Assembly (NCBI RefSeq): GCF_004151485.1
Contig: NZ_SBFF01000013.1
Coordinates: forward strand, 402-64,401
Source: Sphingosinicella sp. CPCC 101087
Lineage (GTDB): Bacteria; Pseudomonadota; Alphaproteobacteria; Sphingomonadales; Sphingomonadaceae
Direction of reading: 5' to 3'
Length of the DNA: 64,000 nucleotides
Part shown: in pieces, positions 1 to 9,367 of the stretch
Position numbering within the stretch: the first letter of the stretch is position 1
Layout of the letters: every line of letters begins with the position of its first letter
Program-made: the position numbers and the translations under genes
The notes under the pieces: model-generated
Databases searched by the model: none
What the model was told of the DNA's origin: nothing
The model's input: only the letters and a program-made list of their open reading frames with translations

Positions 1-563
<563 letters not shown>

Positions 564-582
564 CGATTTGATTGATTGAGCC

Positions 583-897
583 TCAGGCCGCCTTGCGGGC
601 CTCGGCGGTGCCTTCGACGATTCCGAGGATGTCGCTCTCCTTCATGATCAGGAGATCCTCGCCGTTGAGCCGCACTTCGGTGCCCGACCACTTGCCGAAC
701 AGGATGCGGTCGCCTTCCTTGACGTCGAGCGGCACCAGCTTGCCGGCCTCGTCGCGCGTGCCGGCGCCGACGGCGAGCACCTCGCCCTCCTGCGGCTTTT
801 CCTTGGCGGTGTCGGGGATGATGATGCCGCCGGCCGTCTTCTCTTCGGCCTCTACGCGGCGAACAAGCACGCGGTCGTGCAACGGACGAAAGTTCAT
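583..897 (-). CDS. groES: Co-chaperonin GroES (Hsp10)
   Basis: The heptameric lid of the GroEL chamber. The protein has 104 residues, close to the normal 95-105. It starts [14 protein letters not shown], carries the mobile GroEL-binding loop ([18 protein letters not shown], about residues 17-34) and ends with ILGIVEG. The start is the ATG at 897, which gives the canonical N-terminus; the frame stays open to 1029, but that extension has no GroES similarity. First gene of a groES-groEL operon. A CIRCE element 71 nt upstream implies repression by HrcA and induction by heat or misfolding stress. Confidence 0.97.
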   Translation of the reverse strand: MNFRPLHDRVLVRRVEAEEKTAGGIIIPDTAKEKPQEGEVLAVGAGTRDEAGKLVPLDVKEGDRILFGKWSGTEVRLNGEDLLIMKESDILGIVEGTAEARKAA

Positions 898-967
898 GCG
901 TTCACCTTTCCTCATTTGCGCGGCAGCCCCCCTTCTGCCCGGGAAGTCCGCGTCTGGTTGAGCCTTG

Positions 968-994
968 TTAGCACTCGAGCGGGCCGAGTGCCAA
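968..994. promoter_or_regulatory. CIRCE operator (HrcA binding site) upstream of groES
   Basis: TTAGCACTC (968-976), 9 nt spacer, GAGTGCCAA (986-994). The CIRCE consensus is TTAGCACTC-N9-GAGTGCTAA, so the spacing is exact and only one base of the right arm differs. HrcA bound here represses groESL. The position is right for a promoter-proximal operator. Confidence 0.93.
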
Positions 995-1151
995 TGGCCG
1001 CGATTTAGGTGTTGTTCATGCTGCGTCAAGGGGCGGGATCGCCAACGGCCGATGAAGGGCGACGAAAGTGCGGCAACCCGGCGCCTCAGGCCCCGTTTAC
1101 ACTCCGCCGGGGCTCGTCTAGCCCGAATCGACGCAAGGAGACGCAGCTGAG

Positions 1152-3023
1152 ATGAAGTTCGCAGGCAAGGTCTGGAAGCTGCTCGTCGGAGTCAAGGACG
1201 CCCTCGTCCTCATTTTCATGCTGCTCTTTTTCGGCGCCCTCTACGGCGCCCTCTCGATCAGCCCGTACCGGGACAGCGCGCGGGAAGGCGCGCTCAAGCT
1301 CAATCTAGCCGGCGCGATCGTCGAGCAGCCGGCGCCGCAGGACCCCCTCGACTTGCTCGGAGGGGGCTCGGCCACCCGTGAATTCCGACTGAGCGAAGTG
1401 ATTCACGCGATCGACACCGCCGCCGGCGACGATCGGATCAAGGCGGTCGCGCTCGATCTGGACATCTTCACCGGCGGGGGTCAGTCGGCGATCGCCAATG
1501 TCGGCGAAGCGCTCGACCGGCTGCGGCGCTCGGGCAAGCGCGTCGTGGCTTACGCCAACGGTTATGGCGACGACGGCTATCAGCTCGCCGCCCATGCCGA
1601 CGAAATCTGGCTGGACCCGCTCGGTGCCGTCGTCATCGCCGGACCGGGCGGCACGAACCTCTATTACGCCGGACTGATGGAGCGGCTCGGCATCACGGCC
1701 AACGTCTATCGCGTGGGCACGTTCAAGTCCGCAGTGGAGCCCTATACGCGCAACGACATGTCGCCCGAAGCAAGGGCGGCCAACCAGGCGGTCGCCAATG
1801 CCCTGTGGGAGACCTGGCAGCAGGATGTCGCGCGCGCACGGCCGCGGGCGCAGCTTGCCGCTTATGTGCAGGACCCGGCCCGCTTCATCCAGGCCGCCAA
1901 TGGCGACATGGCGCGCGCCGCCCTCCAGGCCGGATTGGTCGACCGTATCGGCGACCGTACCGATTTCGGGCGCCGGATGGCGGAGCTCGCCGGTGCGGGC
2001 AACGAGAAGATCCCGGGAAGCTATCAGGCTGTCCATCTCGACGCTTGGATCGACGAGCATCCGGCAAGCAATGCCAATGGCGAGATCGGAATTCTCACCG
2101 TCGCGGGTTTGATCGTCGACGGCGAGGCCGCGCTGGGTACGGCCGGGGCTGAGACCATCGTCAAGAATATCGAGCGCGCGCTCACGGGAAACCGCCTTCG
2201 CGCGCTGGTGGTGCGCGTCGACTCCCCGGGCGGTTCGGTGATGGCGTCCGAGCGGATCCGGCGCGCCCTGTTGGAGGTGCGACAGCGCGACATTCCGGTG
2301 GTCGTCTCCTTCGGCTCGGTGGCGGCGAGCGGCGGCTACTGGATCGCGACCGCCGGCGACACGATCTTCGCCGAGCCGTCGACCATGACCGGTTCGATCG
2401 GCGTGTTCGGCGTGCTGCCCAGCTTCGAAGGAACGCTGGAACGGCTCGGTGTCGGCGCGGACGGAGTCCGTACGACGCCGCTGTCCGGCGAGCCCGATCT
2501 GCTGCGCGGCCCCTCCCCCGCCGCCGACCAGCTCCTGCAGCTCGGCGTGGAGAGCACCTATCGGCGCTTCATCGGCCTGGTGGCCCGCGCCCGCAAACTG
2601 CCCCCGACGCGCGTGAACGAGATCGCGCAGGGGCGTGTGTGGGACGGCGGGACCGCCCGCCAGCTCGGCCTGGTCGACCGCTTCGGCTCGCTCGACGACG
2701 CGGTCGCCGAGGCGGCACGGCGCGCGGGCATCGATCCGGCACAGGCGCGTCCGGTATTTCTGGAGCCGGAGCCCGGCTTCCTCGCCTGGATGCTGAGCGG
2801 CGCCAGTTCGAGCGAGTCGACGGCGGCACGCGATCCGTTCGCCGGGCTCGCCGAACAGCCCGAAGCGCTGATCGCCCGTGCGCTCCACGACGTACGGACG
2901 CTGCTGCGCGGCCCCGCAATCCAGGCGCGCTGCCTTGAATGCCCGATGCCGGCGCCGGTCCCGCCGGTGCGGGGGCATGAATCATGGCTGGCCCGGCTGT
3001 TCGCGATGGTGTCGGGACGGTGA
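1152..3023 (+). CDS. sppA: Signal peptide peptidase SppA, 67K (long) type
   Basis: A membrane-anchored serine protease that degrades cleaved signal peptides. The protein has 623 residues, matching the long, tandem-domain form. One N-terminal membrane segment lies at about residues 15-36. The catalytic pair is split between the two domains as in E. coli SppA: Lys192 in [19 protein letters not shown], and Ser393 in [13 protein letters not shown]. The start ATG at 1152 follows an AGGAG-like site (CAAGGAGACGCAG). The GNAT gene downstream starts on a GTG overlapping the sppA stop codon, suggesting coupled translation. Confidence 0.93.
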   Translation: MKFAGKVWKLLVGVKDALVLIFMLLFFGALYGALSISPYRDSAREGALKLNLAGAIVEQPAPQDPLDLLGGGSATREFRLSEVIHAIDTAAGDDRIKAVALDLDIFTGGGQSAIANVGEALDRLRRSGKRVVAYANGYGDDGYQLAAHADEIWLDPLGAVVIAGPGGTNLYYAGLMERLGITANVYRVGTFKSAVEPYTRNDMSPEARAANQAVANALWETWQQDVARARPRAQLAAYVQDPARFIQAANGDMARAALQAGLVDRIGDRTDFGRRMAELAGAGNEKIPGSYQAVHLDAWIDEHPASNANGEIGILTVAGLIVDGEAALGTAGAETIVKNIERALTGNRLRALVVRVDSPGGSVMASERIRRALLEVRQRDIPVVVSFGSVAASGGYWIATAGDTIFAEPSTMTGSIGVFGVLPSFEGTLERLGVGADGVRTTPLSGEPDLLRGPSPAADQLLQLGVESTYRRFIGLVARARKLPPTRVNEIAQGRVWDGGTARQLGLVDRFGSLDDAVAEAARRAGIDPAQARPVFLEPEPGFLAWMLSGASSSESTAARDPFAGLAEQPEALIARALHDVRTLLRGPAIQARCLECPMPAPVPPVRGHESWLARLFAMVSGR

Positions 3024-3568
3024 AGATCAGGCTTGCCGCCGCCGGGGACGCGGCGGCGATTGCCTCGATCTACGCACCCTACGTCACCGGCAGCACCGTC
3101 TCCTTTGAAAGCGACCCGCCGACGCAGGGAGACGTGAGAGGTCGCATCGAGGGCGGGGGCGAGCTCTACCCGTGGCTGGTGGCCGTCGACGACGGTGAGC
3201 GCATCTTGGGCTATGCTTACGCCTGTGCGTTCCGTACCCGCCCGGCCTATCGCTTCGCGGTCGAGACCAGCGTCTATGTCGACGCCGCGGCGCAGCGGCG
3301 CGGCGTCGGCAATCGTCTCTATGCGGCGCTGCTGCCGCTGCTGGAAGCGCAGGGCTTCACCCAGGCAATCGCCGCCATCACCTTACCGAACGCGCCGAGC
3401 GTCCGGCTCCACGAGGCGCACGGATTCGGGCGGGCCGGCGAGTATCGGGACGTGGGCTACAAGCTCGGCCAGTGGCTGAGCGTGGGCCTGTGGCAGCGCC
3501 CGCTCGCCCGGCCGACACCCCGGCCCCAAGAGCCGAGGCCGGTCGCCGCGGTCTGGGACGGTCCCTGA
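3020..3568 (+). CDS. GNAT N-acetyltransferase, phosphinothricin acetyltransferase-like
   Basis: A cytoplasmic acetyl-CoA-dependent N-acetyltransferase of the PAT/YwnH-like subgroup, which acts on phosphinothricin, methionine sulfone or similar amino acids. Family signs: opening IRLAAAGDAAAIASIYAPYV, then STVSFE, the VETSVYVDAAAQRRGVGNRLY acetyl-CoA loop, and the ending GFGRAGEYRDVGYKLGQWLSV followed by LWQRPL. The GTG at 3020 is preferred: it puts the conserved IR at residues 3-4 and overlaps the sppA stop as GTGA. An ATG at 2984 in frame would add 12 residues. The C-terminus has a proline-rich tail beyond the domain. The true substrate cannot be read from the sequence. Confidence 0.85.
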   Translation: MKIRLAAAGDAAAIASIYAPYVTGSTVSFESDPPTQGDVRGRIEGGGELYPWLVAVDDGERILGYAYACAFRTRPAYRFAVETSVYVDAAAQRRGVGNRLYAALLPLLEAQGFTQAIAAITLPNAPSVRLHEAHGFGRAGEYRDVGYKLGQWLSVGLWQRPLARPTPRPQEPRPVAAVWDGP

Positions 3569-3973
3569 TCAGGCCATCAGGCCGAGGATCGTCCCGAACA
3601 GGGTGAATTGCAGGACGTGATAGCCGCCGTTGATCAGCCACAAACTCAGCGGCCGCCGTTCGAACAGATAATTGATCCCGAAAGCCGCCGCGACCCAGAA
3701 CAGCCCGGCCGCCACGCCGGCGGCGATCGACGGTCCGAGCCCCATTTCGGTGCCCAGGAAGAGAGCGAAGACATAAGCGGCGGCGAGGCTGAGCAGGAAG
3801 GCGCCGCCCATGATCATCGCGATATTGCTGCCGGCGATCGCCTCGTCGCTGAGGCCGGCATGACGCTGCCAGGCCCGGCCGAGAAGCGGCGGGGCATACC
3901 AGAGGGCGCCGAGGAGCATCGAGCTCACGCCGCACAGGAAGACCGCGATCAGGTTGACTTCGGGCATCGTCAT
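3569..3973 (-). CDS. DUF1761 small integral membrane protein
   Basis: A 134-residue protein with four hydrophobic segments (about residues 6-25, 50-72, 80-100, 112-132). The N-terminal motif ALWYAPPLLGRAWQRHAGL resembles the GxLWYSPxxFGxxW signature of DUF1761. Function unknown; inner membrane location inferred. Its ATG overlaps the stop of the SRPBCC gene (ATGA), so it is the last gene of a three-gene tetR operon. It ends immediately after the convergent GNAT gene. Confidence 0.8.
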   Translation of the reverse strand: MTMPEVNLIAVFLCGVSSMLLGALWYAPPLLGRAWQRHAGLSDEAIAGSNIAMIMGGAFLLSLAAAYVFALFLGTEMGLGPSIAAGVAAGLFWVAAAFGINYLFERRPLSLWLINGGYHVLQFTLFGTILGLMA

Positions 3974-4974
3974 TCTCCCTCTTCAGCTTGTTCACGCGAC
4001 ATCCGGCTCCAGTCGACCGGACCTTCGTCGAAGCGCTGGCGCAGCCGCTCCAGGCTGATCCGATTGCCTTCGCGGAAGAAGCCGAGCAGCTCGCGCCCCG
4101 CCTCGTCGTCGGGATAGCCGGCGCCGGTGAGCCGCACGCGGGTGCGGCCCTGGCCGTCCGGCCCCAGTTCGAACAGGCCGGTGGTCCGCCGGAACGTCTC
4201 GAAATGCGGGAAGCCGTCCGGCGCCTTGATCGTCCGGAAGGCGATCAGTCGCTCGGGAATGCTGACGAGAATCTGCTGGCGTATCGTCTCCGGCCCGCCC
4301 GCCCGCGCCGCCGGCGCATAGCTGGTCTCGATAATGTCGGGTTCCGGCGCCCAGGCGACCGGGACGGCCCAGGTCCGCCAACCCTCGGCGGTAGCGATGG
4401 CGGACCAGACCTCGGCCGGCGGCGCTCCGATCACCGTCTCATGGATGAGAATGTGACTGCCGTCGGGCGCGCGCGTCTCCGAAATGGCGATATCGGGAGC
4501 CAACCGACGGTAGCGCACGGTTCGGTTCATCGACGGCGCGTCGCTCGAGACGGTGACCGCCTCATAGGCATCGTCGCCGAGGCGGCGCCAGTGGGTCGAA
4601 AAGGTGATGCGCCGGCCGTCCGGGCCGACATAGGCTTCGTCGCCGAACTCGAGCCGGTCGCCGGACGGGCGCATGTTTCCGCGGCTCACCCCGCCTTGCG
4701 AATTCCAGTAGGTGAAGGCGACCCGGCCGCTGCTGTCCGCACTGTAGAGCGTCTCGCCACGATAGGCTTGGCTGCCGCCCAGCACCTCGTGCCGGTCGCG
4801 GACGTGCTGGCCCTCATAGACCGGCTCGAAGCAATGCGTGTCCCTTTCACCCGTGTCCGGGAACTCGCCTTGCCAGCAATGTCCCACCAGGAAGGCCAAG
4901 GGCTCGAGGCCCGGGCGCAGCGCAGGCGCTTGCGCGGCCAGCGCGACGGCGATCGCCAACGACATCATGGTCAT
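3970..4974 (-). CDS. Secreted two-domain protein with C-terminal SRPBCC (AHSA1/START-like) domain
   Basis: 334 residues. A short hydrophobic N-terminus (MTMMSLAIAVALAAQAPA) looks like a signal peptide. Residues about 25-165 form a beta-rich domain (LAFLVGHCWQGEF, FEPVYEGQHVRDRHEV, FTYWNSQGGVSRGNM) like lipocalin-fold DUF1579/THAP4-type domains. Residues about 175-320 are a ligand-binding SRPBCC fold (IHETVIGAPPAEVWSAIAT, then EGWRTWAVP). The start ATG at 4974 overlaps the tetR stop (ATGA); open frame continues upstream but without homology. The ligand is unknown. The tight coupling to tetR suggests it is the regulated product. Confidence 0.78.
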   Translation of the reverse strand: MTMMSLAIAVALAAQAPALRPGLEPLAFLVGHCWQGEFPDTGERDTHCFEPVYEGQHVRDRHEVLGGSQAYRGETLYSADSSGRVAFTYWNSQGGVSRGNMRPSGDRLEFGDEAYVGPDGRRITFSTHWRRLGDDAYEAVTVSSDAPSMNRTVRYRRLAPDIAISETRAPDGSHILIHETVIGAPPAEVWSAIATAEGWRTWAVPVAWAPEPDIIETSYAPAARAGGPETIRQQILVSIPERLIAFRTIKAPDGFPHFETFRRTTGLFELGPDGQGRTRVRLTGAGYPDDEAGRELLGFFREGNRISLERLRQRFDEGPVDWSRMSREQAEEGE

Positions 4975-5585
4975 CCATCCCTCCCTGCCAGCAGTCGTTC
5001 GAAATATCGGCGAAGCTCGGAAACGGCCCGGTCGAAATAAGCGACGTCGCGATGGGTGCGCGCCTGCATCACCGCTCCCTCCATCACCGTCAGGACGAAT
5101 TCGGCGATGGATCGGACGTCGCTGTCCGGAGGCAGCCGCGCCTGGGCCTGCTCGAGGCAGTTGCGGATCGCGCCGGTCCAGCGGTCGAAATTCTCCGCCA
5201 TCCGCTCGCGCACGACCGGGTCCGGCTCGTGCAGTTCCAGCGCGAGGCTGCCGATCGGGCAACCATAGCTGCAGTCGGTCTCGACGATCAGCTGCCGATA
5301 TCGGGCGAGCAAGGCGAAGATTCGGTCGATAGGATCCTCGATGCCGTCCCAGGCCGGCTCGAGCAGCATCGGCCCGATCCCGTCGCGATAGGTTTCGAGC
5401 ACCGCGACGAGCAGGTCCTGCTTGCCCGGAAAGAAGTGGTAGAGGCTTCCGCTGTTGATCCCGGCGCGGTGGAGAATGTCCGCGATCGAGGTCGAGCCGT
5501 AGCCCTTGGCCCAGAACAGCTCCATCGCCGCCTCGACGATCCGTCGGCGCGTGTCGCGACTCGCTGCTGGTGCCGGCGCGGACAT
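4971..5585 (-). CDS. TetR/AcrR family transcriptional repressor
   Basis: 204 residues. The N-terminal TetR helix-turn-helix is clear: RRRIVEAAMELFWAKGYGSTSIADILHRAGINSGSLYHFFPGKQDLLVAVLE matches family positions throughout, at about residues 13-65. The C-terminal ligand domain contains TDCSYGCPIGSLALEL, a motif typical of the TetR_C group that includes AcuR/RutR-like regulators. The ATG at 5585 is chosen; the frame extends only to a TTG at 5615 that lies inside the operator palindrome. It heads an operon with the SRPBCC and DUF1761 genes and presumably represses itself through the 20-bp palindrome at 5596-5615. Confidence 0.88.
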   Translation of the reverse strand: MSAPAPAASRDTRRRIVEAAMELFWAKGYGSTSIADILHRAGINSGSLYHFFPGKQDLLVAVLETYRDGIGPMLLEPAWDGIEDPIDRIFALLARYRQLIVETDCSYGCPIGSLALELHEPDPVVRERMAENFDRWTGAIRNCLEQAQARLPPDSDVRSIAEFVLTVMEGAVMQARTHRDVAYFDRAVSELRRYFERLLAGRDG

Positions 5586-5595
5586 CCCATTGTTG

Positions 5596-5615
5596 TTGAT
5601 TGAACGCTCAACCAA
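5596..5615. promoter_or_regulatory. Candidate TetR operator: 20-bp inverted repeat
   Basis: The forward strand reads TTGATTGA-ACGC-TCAACCAA: half-sites TTGRTTGA and TCAAYCAA around a 4-nt centre. Size and position, 10 nt before the tetR ATG, fit an autoregulatory TetR operator. Binding is inferred from symmetry only. Confidence 0.6.
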
Positions 5616-5647
5616 GTCAAGCGCCCGGCAGAACGGGCTTCAACAGG

Positions 5648-6277
5648 TCAGCGGCGGTAGACGGGGAGGGACCAGCCGCGGGCAATGGCGCCGCCGCGAA
5701 GGACGAACCCGGCGCAGGCGGCGACAAGGCCGGCGACGCCGCCGGGTGTGCCGGCGATGACGAGGCCGACGAGCAGCGCGGACGACAGAGCGACGGCGGT
5801 GACGTAAAGCTCCGGCCGCATCAGGATCGATGGCTCGCCGGCGAGAACGTCGCGGATGATGCCGCCGGCACAGCCGGTGAGGACTCCCATCACGAAGGCA
5901 GGGAGCGGGGCGAGGCCGAAGGCGAGGCTCTTGGCCGCCCCGAACGACCCGTAGGCGGCGAGCCCGGCGGCGTCGCACCATAAGAGGGCGTTGCTCTTGA
6001 TCAGCCTGGCCGGGAGCAGCCAGGCGGCGACCGCCGCCCCCAGGCAGATCAGGATGATCGCATTCTCATGCACCCAGAAGACGGGTGCGCCGATCAGCAG
6101 GTCGCGGATCGTCCCGCCGCCCACGCCCGTTATCGTGGCGAAGAAGGCGAAGGTGACGAGCGTCTGCTTGCGCTCGGCCGCCGCCAGCGCGCCCGACAGG
6201 GCGAAGACGGCTATTCCGGCAAGGTCGAGCCATTCCAGGACGGGGCCGAGAGCAGGCGGAATCGAAGGATCGGTCAT
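5648..6277 (-). CDS. TRIC cation channel family membrane protein (YicG/UPF0126)
   Basis: A 209-residue inner-membrane protein with about seven hydrophobic segments. It has the two internal repeats of the family, each with a glycine-rich kink: TGVGGGTIRDLLIG (about residues 51-64) and TGCAGGIIRDVLAG (about 134-147). The two GGxIRD motifs are diagnostic for the UPF0126/TRIC fold, a trimeric intracellular cation channel relative. The start ATG at 6277 is used; the frame upstream opens only with a TTG. The next 238 nt up to lpdA hold no gene that I can support. Confidence 0.9.
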   Translation of the reverse strand: MTDPSIPPALGPVLEWLDLAGIAVFALSGALAAAERKQTLVTFAFFATITGVGGGTIRDLLIGAPVFWVHENAIILICLGAAVAAWLLPARLIKSNALLWCDAAGLAAYGSFGAAKSLAFGLAPLPAFVMGVLTGCAGGIIRDVLAGEPSILMRPELYVTAVALSSALLVGLVIAGTPGGVAGLVAACAGFVLRGGAIARGWSLPVYRR

Positions 6278-6515
6278 GGCATCTGAGTAGCACAGCTCCC
6301 GCGCCGTGCCCTGCGCCAATCGACGAGCCCGTCATGCGGGGGCGCCCGCGGCCCGGTTCGAGGGACGATGCAGATCGCGCGAAGCCGGGGGAGGACCTCC
6401 CGGCATCGGGCCGGCTGCCGACCGTTGAGACTCGAGGCGGGGGCCCCGTCGCCTGGAGCTGCGATCTCCGGCCGGGGCGCGACTATCCCTCTCGCGGGTT
6501 CGGCGGGCGAGACGT

Positions 6516-7913
6516 TCAGATGTGGATCGGCTTGCCCGACACGGCCATCGCCGCTTCCTTGATGGCTTCGCTGTGGGTCGGGTGGGCGTGGCAGGTATAA
6601 GCGATATCCTCGGATGTCGCACCGAACTCCATCGCCTGCGCCGCCTGCGCAATCATCGTCCCCGCGACCGACGCGATGATATGGACGCCCAGGACTCGGT
6701 CGGTGCGGGCGTCGGCAACGACCTTGACGAAGCCGTCGGTATCTCGGTTGGTCTTGGCGCGGCTGTTCGCGAGCATCGGGAACTTGCCGACCTTCACCTC
6801 GAAGCCGTCGGCCTTCGCTTCCTCCTCGCTGCGGCCGACCGCGGCGATCTCGGGATAGGTGTAGACGACGCTCGGTATCACCTCGTGATTGACGATGCCG
6901 ATCTGCCCGGCGAGGATCTCGGCGACCGCAATCCCCTCGTCCTCCGCCTTGTGCGCGAGCATCGGCCCCGGAGTCACGTCGCCGATCGCATAGACGCCCT
7001 CGACCCCGGTGCGGAATTCGTGATCGACCTCGATCTGGCCGCGCTTGTTGATCGCGACTCCGGCCTTGTCGAGATCGAGGCCCTCGGTGTTCGGGCGGCG
7101 CCCGATCGACACGAGGACGACATCCGCCTCGATCGTCTCGGCCGCGCCGCCGGCCGCCGGCTCGACGGTGAGGATCACGCCATCGCCCTTGCGCTCGGCC
7201 CCCGTGACCTTGGTCGAGGTGCGGATCTCGAAACCCTGCTTCCTGAAGATCTTGTTGGCTTCCTTGCGGATCTCGCCGTCCATGCCCGGCAGGATCTGGT
7301 CGAGAAACTCGACGACGACCACCTCGGCGCCGAGCCGGCGCCAGACCGAGCCCAGTTCGAGGCCGATCACGCCCCCGCCGATGACGACGAGCCGCTTTGG
7401 AACCTGCGGGAGCTCCAGAGCGCCGGTCGAATCGACGATCCGCTCCTGATCAATCTCGACCCCCGGCAATGGCGTGACCGAGGAGCCGGTGGCGATGACG
7501 AAATTCTTCGCGCGGTAGGCCGTCCCGGCCACGTCGATCGAATCCTTGGCGGTGAAGCGGGCATGGCCCTTGAGCCAGGTCACCTTGTTCTTCTTGAACA
7601 GGAACTCGACCCCGCCGGTCAGCCCCTTCACCGCCTCGCGGCGGCCGCCATGCATCGCCTCGAGGTCGAGCTCGACATGGCCGACCTTCACGCCCCACTT
7701 GGCGAGCGTGCCATGATTGGCCTCCTCGAACAGTTCGGAGGCGTGGAGCAGCGCCTTGGAGGGAATGCAGCCGACGTTGAGGCAAGTCCCGCCGAGCGTC
7801 TCGCGGCTCTCGACGCAGGCCGTCTTCAGCCCGAGCTGGGCCGCGCGGATCGCCGCCACATAGCCGCCGGGCCCGGCGCCGATCACGATCACGTCGAAGT
7901 CAGTGTCAGCCAT
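6516..7913 (-). CDS. lpdA: Dihydrolipoyl dehydrogenase (E3)
   Basis: An FAD-dependent disulfide reductase that reoxidises the lipoyl group of the 2-oxoglutarate (and possibly pyruvate) dehydrogenase complex, passing electrons to NAD+. 465 residues, normal length. FAD motif VIGAGPGGYVAAIRAA near residues 10-25; redox pair Cys43/Cys48 in GGTCLNVGCIPSK; NAD motif VVIGGGVIGLELGSVW; second FAD motif YAIGDVTPGPMLAHKA; and the C-terminal His-Glu dyad in HAHPTHSEAIKEA. Last gene of the mdh-sucD-odhA-odhB-lpdA run, 92 nt after odhB with an inverted repeat in between. Confidence 0.96.
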   Translation of the reverse strand: MADTDFDVIVIGAGPGGYVAAIRAAQLGLKTACVESRETLGGTCLNVGCIPSKALLHASELFEEANHGTLAKWGVKVGHVELDLEAMHGGRREAVKGLTGGVEFLFKKNKVTWLKGHARFTAKDSIDVAGTAYRAKNFVIATGSSVTPLPGVEIDQERIVDSTGALELPQVPKRLVVIGGGVIGLELGSVWRRLGAEVVVVEFLDQILPGMDGEIRKEANKIFRKQGFEIRTSTKVTGAERKGDGVILTVEPAAGGAAETIEADVVLVSIGRRPNTEGLDLDKAGVAINKRGQIEVDHEFRTGVEGVYAIGDVTPGPMLAHKAEDEGIAVAEILAGQIGIVNHEVIPSVVYTYPEIAAVGRSEEEAKADGFEVKVGKFPMLANSRAKTNRDTDGFVKVVADARTDRVLGVHIIASVAGTMIAQAAQAMEFGATSEDIAYTCHAHPTHSEAIKEAAMAVSGKPIHI

Positions 7914-7929
7914 TCGTCTTTCCCTCGAT

Positions 7930-7998
7930 CGTCAGGCCAGCGGAGGCTGGCATCCACGCCGGTCTCGGCATGGGCCCCAGCCTTGGCCGGGGTGACGG
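7930..7998. repeat. Dispersed intergenic inverted repeat between odhB and lpdA
   Basis: Starts CGTCAGGCCAGCGGAGGCTGGC, where GCCAGC/GCTGGC pair, and ends CCAGCCTTGGCCGGGGTGACGG, so the outer CGTCA/TGACG ends pair too. It shares this layout with the copies at 481, 13375 and 55558. It sits between two co-directional genes of one complex, where it may stabilise or attenuate the message. Confidence 0.65.
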
Positions 7999-8005
7999 TT
8001 TGTTT

Positions 8006-9301
8006 CTACAAGTCGATCAGCAGCCGCACCGGGTCCTCGAGCGCTTCCTTCATGCGCACGAGGAAGGTGACCGCCTCGCGGCCGTCGATGAGGCGGTGGT
8101 CGTAGGACAGAGCCAGGTACATCATCGGCTTGGCGACGATCTGGCCATCCTTCACCACCGGCCGCTCCTCGATCCGATGCATGCCGAGCACCGCCGACTG
8201 GGGCGGGTTGATGATCGGCGTCGACAGCAAGGATCCGAAGACGCCGCCATTGGAGATGGTGAAGGTGCCGCCCTGCATCTCCTCGATCTTGAGCGTGCCG
8301 TCCTTCGCGCGCTTGCCGAAATCGGCGATGGCGAGTTCGATGTCGGCGAAGCTCAAGGCGTGGGCGTTGCGGATCACCGGCACGACCAGGCCCTGCGGCG
8401 CCGACACGGCGACCGAGACGTCGACATAGTCGCGATAGACGATCTCATCGAGATCGATCGACGCGTTGACCGACGGAATGTCCTTGAGCGCCAGCACGGC
8501 CGCCTTCACGAAGAAGCTCATGAAGCCGAGGCGGATGCCGTGCTTCTTCTCGAACAGGTCCTTGTAGCGGCTTCGGGCCGCCATCACGGCCGTCATGTCC
8601 ACATCGTTGAAGGTGGTGAGGATCGCCGCTGTATCCTGCGCCTCCTTGAGGCGGCGGGCGACGGTCTGGCGCAGGCGCGTCATCCGCACCCTTTCCTCGC
8701 GCCGCTCGCCCGCGGGCGCCGACGGCCGGGCCGCCGCGGGTGCGGCCCCGGAGGCGGGCGCAGTGGAGGGCGCGGAGGCGGCGGGTGCGGGCGCGGGCGC
8801 CTCGGCGCTCTGGATCCTCGCAGCGGCGAGCACGTCGTCCTTGGTGAGCCGGCCGTCCTTGCCGGTGCCCTTGATCTTCGACGGATCGAGATGATGTTCG
8901 AGCACGACCCGCCGCACCGCCGGCGACAGGGTCAGATGCGGCGCCTCGTCCTCGCCTTCCTCCCGGGACGGCTCGCGCGCCTCGATATTCTCGCCCGCGC
9001 CTGCCGGATTCACCGGCGTTTCGACGGAAGCCGGAGCCGGAGCCGGAGCCGCGGCCGCGCCGCTACCGGCGTCGATCCGGGCGATCACCGCGCCGACTTC
9101 GACATTGTCGCCCTCGGCGACGAGCTGCTCGCCCATCACCCCCTCGACCGGCGAGGGCACCTCGACGGCAACCTTGTCGGTTTCGAGGCTGGCGATCGGC
9201 TCGTCCGCCTTCACCGGTTCGCCGGGCTTCTTGAGCCACTGGCCCAAAGTGGCTTCGGTGATCGACTCACCCAGCGTGGGGACTTTGACCTCGGTCGCCA
9301 T
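8006..9301 (-). CDS. odhB: Dihydrolipoyllysine succinyltransferase, E2 of 2-oxoglutarate dehydrogenase
   Basis: The core acyltransferase of the 2-oxoglutarate dehydrogenase complex (TCA cycle). 431 residues. N-terminal lipoyl domain with the modified lysine Lys43 in ETDKVAVEV. Then an Ala/Pro/Glu-rich linker and a peripheral subunit-binding domain ([23 protein letters not shown], about residues 107-140). A second Ala/Pro-rich linker follows. The catalytic domain ends with [13 protein letters not shown], carrying the catalytic His and Asp. The ATG at 9301 gives the canonical [13 protein letters not shown] start. It lies 66 nt after odhA. Confidence 0.95.
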   Translation of the reverse strand: MATEVKVPTLGESITEATLGQWLKKPGEPVKADEPIASLETDKVAVEVPSPVEGVMGEQLVAEGDNVEVGAVIARIDAGSGAAAAPAPAPASVETPVNPAGAGENIEAREPSREEGEDEAPHLTLSPAVRRVVLEHHLDPSKIKGTGKDGRLTKDDVLAAARIQSAEAPAPAPAASAPSTAPASGAAPAAARPSAPAGERREERVRMTRLRQTVARRLKEAQDTAAILTTFNDVDMTAVMAARSRYKDLFEKKHGIRLGFMSFFVKAAVLALKDIPSVNASIDLDEIVYRDYVDVSVAVSAPQGLVVPVIRNAHALSFADIELAIADFGKRAKDGTLKIEEMQGGTFTISNGGVFGSLLSTPIINPPQSAVLGMHRIEERPVVKDGQIVAKPMMYLALSYDHRLIDGREAVTFLVRMKEALEDPVRLLIDL

Positions 9302-9367
9302 TCTCGTTTCCAAACCTCCGTCTGACACGCATTCGTCGGGGGGCGGCGCACGTCGCCGCCAAGCATA

